DNA from: Hemicordylus capensis
Lineage: Eukaryota > Chordata > Lepidosauria > Squamata > Cordylidae
Length of the DNA stretch: 64,000 nucleotides
Direction: 5' to 3'
Assembly: GCF_027244095.1 (NCBI RefSeq)
Contig: NC_069657.1
Span: 424,110,063 to 424,174,062 of the forward strand
Below the pieces are notes generated by a model. The model saw only the letters and a list, made by a program, of their open reading frames with translations, did not search any database and was not told the DNA's origin. The position numbers were made by a program, and so were the translations under genes. Of this stretch, positions 10,501 through 19,500 are shown one piece after another (position 1 is the first letter of the stretch; each line of letters opens with the position of its first letter).

Positions 10501-13500
10501 CTCTATTTAATAGGTCTACACTGAAGTAAGGAGGCTACGGAGTGCAACCACAATTACCCACATGCCTATTCTCCACCTCATTATTCCAGACAGCAAGTGT
10601 GAACACAATATGTTTGATATTAAATTTGCACTTTAACAAGGCTAATGAGTGCATGCTTAGAATGAATGTCTACTAATTACTTTTTGTTTGTTCATCTATC
10701 AAGCACCTGCCAATCAAAGCCATTTTAAAAAAACACTTTTTAAAAGTCAGGATAATTTTATTCAAAGCTAGTTACATTTGTTTTAAAAATCACGCAATAG
10801 GGAACTTGTGTACTGAACGGTATCACAAAATCTATCCCAAGCAAGATGGGCATCACTACTTGCATATAAGAACGTTTTCTTATAAATATAAAAAATATGG
10901 CATACGCCAAACTCTGATTGATGGCTCTCTTTTATACATGTACACATAGTAGGCTAGATTTTCCCCCCCCCATTATCTGTGAACCCCCTTTGGATGAAGT
11001 GCTATGGTATCAAAAAACGTTCACGAATACTCTGGTGAGAAGAACCTAAGCCAAATTACCCTCATGCTAACTGGGCAAAGAGGCACCATTTTAACATGGT
11101 GATTCTCTTTATTGAGCAGGGGGAGAGTAACTGGCCCTCTCCACCCCCAGCACAGTACCTCCAGTGACCGTTGCTGGTGTCTGTCTTATTTTTCTTTTTA
11201 GACTGTGAGCCATCTTATTTATTTATTCATTATTTCTCTGTGTAAACCACTTTGGAAACTTTTGTTGAAAAGTGATATATAAATATTTGTTGTTGTTGTT
11301 GTTATTGAAGTCAGTTTGGATGGGAGAAGCCACAGAGCTTAGTAACCTGTGCTGTATATTGTTGGTGGGACGGAGGATAGGGGAATGGGTACCACGGAAG
11401 TGGAGGGCTGAGAGAGGTTCCTGCCTGAAACCTTGGAGGAGCCGCTGCCAGTCTGTGTAGACAATACTGAGCTAGATAGACCAATGGTCTGACTCAGTAT
11501 ATGGCAGCTTCCTATGCTCCTATGAGGGCTGGGAGGCCGAGAAGGAAGACAGTGCAGGAGATAGGAGGACTAGAAGACAAGACATGTACAGTGGAAGTGT
11601 GAATAATGTAAGTGGAGCAGAGTACGCATTGGATCAAGAAAGAATTATTTGAGATAGAGGGAGAAGCATTAAGTAGAGAGGACGAGGCCCGTGCAAAGAC
11701 AGTCAGGAACAGAGTTGCGAAAAAGAAGTTCAGGGGAAAGGGAAGTTGGAGCAAACATTCACACAGAGTTTAGGGACTGGAGGAGCTGGATTCTGTTAAC
11801 AACAAGTGACAGGTGAGGCAGCTGTGGAGGGAGGTGAACTGCAGTCTGTGCAACCAAAGGGGGCTGAATTTCACTTACTCATTTGAACTAGTTATTTAAA
11901 GTATGTATAGGCCATTTCCCCCCAAATGTTTAATTAGCATACACTATTTAAAACCACGGTAAGATAAAAACCACGGACTAAATGGAAAACTAAAAATAAT
12001 TACAAAGAACAGCCTCAAACTGCTGGTCTTGTGGTAGCAAGCATGACTTGTCCCCTTTGCTAAGAAGGGTCTGCCCTGGTTTGCATTTGAATGGGAGACA
12101 ACGTGTGAGCACTGTGAGTTATTCCCCTTAGGGGATGGGGCCGCCCTGGGAAGAGAATCTGCATGCAGGAATATCCAAATTCCCTCCCTGGCATCTCCAG
12201 ATAAGGCTGGGGGAGACTCCTGCCCGTAACCTATAAAAAGCCACTGCCTGTCTGTGCAAGACAATACGGAGGTAGATGGGGAAATGGTCTGGCTCAGTAC
12301 AAGACAGCTTCCTATGTTCCTAACTACTAGGTCAACTAAATACTTCCTGAAATAATATTAAAAGTATTGCAGCCTTTTCAAAGAAAAGCCACATAGATAA
12401 ACTTTTCTTCAGATCTTGTGCCAGAGCCTAAGAGTCACTGCAATAAAACCCCAGCATCTATCACTGTTCTCACCTCTGCCCGCAAAGGTACATGAAGAAG
12501 GTTTAAACACCTTATTGCAACTGGCTCACAGCTGATATATGGAGAGAGAATCCTTCAAGCACATGGTCCCCCCACCAAGAGGATACAAAATACTTCATAG
12601 ATCAAAAGCAACACCCTGAATTGGGCCCAGAAGCACACTAGTAACCAGCACAATTAATTTAATCTTGCTTAAATGTGGTCACATCATCCCATGCCTATTA
12701 CAAAACGGGGAGCAGTATCTTGCACCACCTGTACCTTCTGAGTTGTCTTTGATAGCTGCACGTAAAGTGCATTGAAGTTGTCGTGCCTGGAGATTATATA
12801 ATAATGGAGCAGCCAAGAAGCCCGTCTCACTCAGAAGGATGGAACGTATGCTTTTTCAGTCATTTACCTCCTACTCACAACCACGAGCTGCTTCTCAAGA
12901 AGCAAAGCTGGATCCAGAAACACTCTGAAGATCGTAACCTGATCAGAAACTTCCACTCCATTACAATGCCAACACCACTGCAATGCCAATTCTGACCCAG
13001 TGCTCTAAACAGCTCAGGAAAAGAGTGCAATCCACAGTATCAAAAGCCACTGATAATAATAGGGAAGCACTATCTTTGATGATCCTACAATGGAGATTAT
13101 CTACCATGTCTATTTTTAAAAAAATCGGATTCATATCCAGGAGGAAAGCCAGATTAAAAAGAGTCAAAGAAAGATTAAAAGGCCAGATTTTGGCTCCTAG
13201 TATATCCTTACTAAAGATGGAATCTCCACATTTGATGGGCCCACTCTTGAAAACCACATTGAAAAACAATTAATATGGACTTCTGTTATTTCCTTTTGTT
13301 TGTTTTTTAAAAAAACTAGAGGCGCTCTAATGAAATCTTGGATTCTTAAGATTATAGTAAGAGCCTCCTTGATTATTTATGTAAATTAACAGCACATGAA
13401 AAGGCATTCCAAGCTATGCAAAATGAGGAATTCAGACACACCATATTCCAAGGCTGGGTGTCTTCTGGAAGCGTTGCAAGAATCTCTTGGGCTGTTTTTT

Positions 13501-16500
13501 TTTTTAGTCAGAGCTGGAAAAAGAGGACCTTGGTGTTTGATCAGCCGGGTATATCATTTGAAGTGGACATCCAGAGAGCTGAAGTACTTTATTCAGCTTT
13601 GTAAAAAGGCCGGTAGTGCACTTTATGCAGTGCCAAATTTGGCACTAGCTTCTCAAAAGAAAAGATGAAGCAGGCATCAAGTTTGACTGCAGCACCACTT
13701 TTAGCAGGCATAGTTTAGTTGGAACTGGTATAAAAGAGCAGAACTAAAAATGTATTTATACATGGTAAATGACCTAACCTACTATGAGCTTTTGGAAAAG
13801 ATATTTTTAAATAAAAAGCAAAAGCATAGAAGGGAAGAGGTTTCTTACAAACCGCACACTTCTGTCATCCAGCCTCATTTAAACACCATACCTTCCGCAT
13901 TCCAGTTCAAAGTTCTGATCTTTAAGAGCAACTTCTGAATGTTCTATTTACATTCAGAGCTGACATTTTATTAATATTTGCCAGCTGACTGAGCACGCAA
14001 GTTTCATTCCTAATTAATTAGAAAACAGAAAGTGCACTCCATTTTCTAGAAGCCATCTGTTAATGAGAGCAAATACCCTCTTTTTTTCCCTTCTTTTTTT
14101 TTAGCTACGTCAAGTATTCTCAAGCTTGGATCTTCAGATGTTGTTAGACTACAACTCCCATTCTTTAGAAAGCAAAAAGCATACCTGGAGATGCCTCTGG
14201 CCACTGTGGCTGGGGATGATGGGACTTGTAGTCAACACCACCTGTGGGCCCAAGTTTGAGAATCCCTGAGCTACGTCATGGTGTGAAGAGCTGCTTATTA
14301 GGTTTGTTTCCCCTGGGTTACATTATGAATCTCCAAGTCCCCAACGCCATCTGCCCTGAAGAATGGCTCCCACATGGCAGCTGCTTGAAGATCCAGCCTG
14401 CACCAAGAGTGCTCTCTCTGCTGCAGTATTGGCTCCAGCTGGGCTGGTCCCCTCTGGTTTCCAGAAAGGAGAGCAGCCCAGCTGTAGCTGGCATTGTGCA
14501 CAGCCCAACAGAGCATGCTGTGGGGCCAGCTGTAGCTTAAACCAGCTGCTACAGTGGGAGATGCGCTTCAGCAGCTGGTGGCAGGAGGAACTAGGAGATT
14601 CCAGGCAGGAATCTCCAAACCACCACCACCCCGCTCAAAGTCCTGAGCCCTGCACCCTGCTAGGGATGGCCGTGCCTCTAATACCAATATAAAAGCTCCA
14701 CTACATCACCTATTTGTCCATTTTTATCCTGGCTTTCATAAGAAAACCCCAAAGTGGCTAACATTGTAAGATAAAACAAAAGGTTCCAAAGCGGTTTACA
14801 CAGAGAAATAACAAACAAACAAGTTGGATCCCTGTCCCGAAAGGGCTCACAATCTAAAAAGAAACATGATAGACACCAGCAACAGTCACTTGAGGTACTG
14901 TGCTGGGGGTGGATAGGGCCAGTTACTCCCACCACTGCTAAATAAAGAGAATCACCATGTTAAAAAGGTGCCTCTTTGCCCAGTCACACTAAAACAATAT
15001 TTTTAAAAAATAAAATCCTAATTTTAAAAAATCTAATGGGTCAATGTAGAGCAACGTGTCAAGGCTTGAAGCTAGCATTTTATTGGCATATTTGTGATAG
15101 GCCCTATTGGACTTAGAGATTATCTTATTGTGGCAAGCAAAAATAACCATTGGCTACCAAGCCCAGCAATATTTGCAGACTCCTGTGCTAAATGAGTAGC
15201 AAACTGTGGTATGGGGATGCCATAAAGCATTTGGATAACCACTTCAATACAAGATTCACTTCAACAACTAGTATTTCCTATGTTAAAGAGATCACAGGGT
15301 GGAAAAAACTTTATTATGATCGTACGTCAGACGTAGATCATAGGAATCAGCTTAGCATTTCTCAGTAGCAAATAACTTTGCCTTCCCTTTAGGCATCCTA
15401 CATATTAAGAGATTTGGAGGTTCAACTGTAATCTAAAAGGAACCACAAGGCTAATTCTGTACATTTCTGGACTGGCAACACTCAATATTTATTTGTTTCT
15501 GTGTTTTGCTTAGAGTCATGTCTCCAGTCCACAGCAACAGGATTAGATTGGATAAACAGAAATCAAGATCATATGCTAGTAGCTAGGAATTAAAAAGCCC
15601 AGGCAGCCAGCCACCTGGGATTTTTCCAGACTTTTAAAAATAGCTTTGGGATGCACATGACCATATTAATTTTTTTAAATATATTTTGCTGAAATCTATT
15701 TTGCTGAAACACATAACCTTTGTGTTTCATAAAACACAAAGGTTCACTGCCTTTGACCAATTTTCTTTGGATTTAGGAGCCAGCTCAAACATTTTGGAGC
15801 CAGACAATGGACACTTTACAAAATTACTGTATTTAATGGCAGATACTGTGGAGATGAAGGGCAAACGAGCTTCTCTTTATCCCCCTTACAAGTAACATAC
15901 TTAGAACAGAAACAGGATTGTCTGGGACCAATAACTCTATCTCTGAATATCCTAGTCTAGGAACAGCAGTTAAATTTCTATGCACCATGGCTCCCTGGCA
16001 TCTGGGATTTGTCAAGTCCTGACAGAGGAGCATAGGAACCTGCCATATACTGAGTTAGACCATTGGTCTATCTAGCTAAGTATTGTCTTCACAGACCGGC
16101 AGCAGCCAGTGGACCCTCTAATTTTCCCCCATCTCTGTGCAGAATGAGTTTTGTTCTGGGCGGCAGTATCAAGGCAGTGTGTGCGCACCTGCATTCAGAA
16201 TGGGACCTTCCTGATTCAACCTGAGCGGAATCGAAAATGAACTGAGCAGACATCCAAAAACTCATGAGCATGTGCATGCCTTAGAGGGAACAGTGGCAGC
16301 AGCTTCTCCAAGGTTACAGGCAGGAATCTTTCTCAGCCCTATCTTGGAGATGCTTCCAGGGAGGGAACTTGGAACCTTCCACTCTTCCTAGAGCAGCTCC
16401 ATCCCCTGAGGGGAATATCTGACAGTGCTCACACTTCTAGTCTCCCATTCAAATGCAACCAGGGTGGACCCTGCTTAGCTAAGGGGACAAGCCATGCTTG

Positions 16501-19500
16501 CTACCACAAGACCAGATCTCCTCTCCTCAATAAGATGACGTAAGATGACATAAGCTATCAAGTAGGATTTAAATCACTTCAGTCCTTTTAAAAAGTGCAC
16601 TAATTCCTCTTTCCAAGCATACTCACCTGTCTCGGAGTAATGCATTTAGGACTGAGATGTACAGAGATGTGTACAGTTATACATTCTTTCATTGTATTTC
16701 AGTGAAGAATAGCAAGCCTTTTCCTAAATAGCTTGCAACTTCACCTATGAAACACCACAGGCCACATTTTTCTATATAACTGAACCACAGTGCAAGGCCT
16801 GAGAAAATGGCGGCTTTGAGCTACAGCTGCTTGAATCTCGGTATTCAGCATTACCAGCAAAGAGTGATCTCAATGGTGACTTTTCCAGCTCTGCACACAT
16901 GGTAAGCAGAGACATTATTTTGTGCAAGTCAGATTGTCACTTTGTTTAGGGTGGGGAAAAGAAGTCAACTGACCACCTTATTTAGGAGCAGTCACATGCA
17001 AGTTTCAGCAACCCCACCTTAGTAGTAGTAGTTGCAGCAGCAGCAGCAGTAGTAGTTTATTTCGGCAAAATCTATTCAAACATTAGATTGATACACAACA
17101 AAACAGCCTTTCTGTACCAATAACCCAATGTATCCTACTCTAGAACTAGTAACCTAATGCATAATACATAGCTAATAATGTGACACTTCAATGCATAATA
17201 ATGCATAATGCATAATATACATAGCTAATAACGCAACACTCCAATTTAGTCAGCTTTTATCAAATGTCAGCAGCCACCACACAAGATATGGCTGCCTTAA
17301 GGGCAACATCCAAATTCTGTCCTGAAAACAAGTAAGTGGCAGAAAACCTTTCAAAACATTCTGGGAGAGATACTGAGAGGGATAATGAAAATATTATAAT
17401 CTGACAATAAGAAATACAATTTAAAAGAACATGTTCTAGTTTCCATAGTGCCTGATTCAACCCCACACAATTTGCACATTTCAGTGGATTTAAGACAGGT
17501 GCCTACCACTTCAAGATGTAGCATAAGCCCTCTTTAGGCATTATATAACCATCTATCTATCTATATAATTAATTCTCTAAGGCGGTCCACCGGATGCGTG
17601 GCAACATTAAAAACATTGTTTTTAAATTGTTTTGATTGTTTAATTGTAGTTTTATGATGTTTTTAATTGTTAATCATTGTTATGTTTTATAATTTTTATT
17701 TTAATTATTAACTGATTTTAAGGTGTTTTAATGTAAACCGCCCTGAGCCTTTTGGAAGGGCGGTATAAACGTTTTAATTTTTTTTAAAAAAAAATCTCGC
17801 AAGAGCACCCGAAAGTTCTGAGAGTGCTGCGAGAGGCAGCTGGCGGGATGAGGAAGAGGAGGCAGCCAGCAGGCGGGCAAAAATGGCAGGGAGGTAGGAA
17901 GCCCAAGGAGGAGGCGCCATTGCGAGCTGCCAACGACGGCCAAGCAGGCAGCGAAAATGGCGAGGAGGGAGGGATGGAGCCCGGCAGGGAGAGAAAGCGC
18001 TGCCAGGAGGCAGGGAGGGAAAGCTGCCAGTGGTGGGAGGAGGATGGGGACCGTGCTGAGAGGGCAGAGAGAATGGAACAATGGGGAACAGACTGGGGCG
18101 GAGGGGTGGGGGGAAGCAGCAGAGAGAGAAAGCGGCATAGCCTGGCTGGGCAGAGCCGCGCCATACACGGCAGGGAAGGAAAGCTGGTGACCCTGTCAAC
18201 ACTCTGGTGGGGAACTGGAATAATCAACTCACCAGAGCAGTGGACATGATCAGTCCTAAGCTTCCTCTCCAACCCGCTTCGAAACTGGCCCCTTGATAAA
18301 CAGAACTATGGGGGCTGAAGCGGCGAGGTAGACGACTAAAGTGCAAGTGGAGACTCAACTCGAATCTGACAGATTACTACATAGAGTGTATTTGAAGATC
18401 TATGCTCAGGTGATACGTGCGGCAAAGAAGCGATTCTTTTCCTCCTGTATTGCATCCACAAGTTCACATCCGCAAGTTCACCCTGAACAAGTCCGACGGA
18501 GTTGTTCAGGGTCGTGAAGGGGCTAATGTGCGCCCCTTCCCCTTGAATCAATACTTAGAACCAACAGTTACTCATGTGATGTTTTTAATGAGTTTTATTG
18601 TGGACAAAATCTCTCGTATTTGGGCCGACTTAGATTCAAACTCCACAATTGTTACAGAGTCTGATGCTGAGGTGTCCAGCAGCTCCTCTTATGTGATGAC
18701 CCTGGATCAATTTCAGTTTGTGACTCCTGAGGATGTGGACAAGTTGCTTGGAATGGTGTGGCGTGCCAACTGCCCTCTTGATCCTTGCCCAACATGGTTT
18801 ATACTATCTGGTAGGGAGATAGTATCTACTATCTTGTAGATCATAAATCTGGTACAGAGGCCTGGTACAGATCACAAATGCTTCTCTGAGGGAGGGCAGG
18901 ATGCCTCCTCGTCTTAAGGAGGCAATCACTAGATTGCTTCTAAAGAAGCCTGCCTTGGATCCCTCACTGTTAAGCAACTATAAAGGTTGTCTCCAACCTT
19001 CCATGGCTGGGCAAGATGATTGAGAAGGTGGTGGCCTCCCAGCTCCAGGCAGTCTTGGAAACTGATTATCAAGACCCATTTCAAACTGGCTTCCATGCAG
19101 GCTATAGGGTAGAGTCTGCCATGGTTGGCCTGATGGATGATGTCCAATTAGGAATTGACAGAGGGAGTGTGACTCTGTTGGTCCTTTTGGATCTCTTGGC
19201 AGCTTTCAATACTATTAACCATAGTATCCTTCTAGAACATCTGAGGGGATTGGAGGTGGGAGGCACTGCTTTACTGTGCTTCCGCTCCAACCTCACGGGC
19301 AGATTCCAGATGGTGTCTCTTGGAGACTGTTGTTCTTCAAAATCTGAACTTTCGTATGGTGTCCCTCAAGGCTCCATATGGTGTCCGATGTTGTTTAACA
19401 TCTACATGAAACCACTGGGAGAAGTCACAAGGAGATTTGGTGCAGGGTATTATCAATATGCTGATGGCACCCAAATCTATTTTGCCATGTCAACATCATC

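Noticed and set aside
17728-18272. Three overlapping minus-strand frames of 140-160 codons
   Set aside because: They follow from GC-rich, purine-skewed composition; the proteins are low-complexity Pro/Ser/Leu and match nothing.
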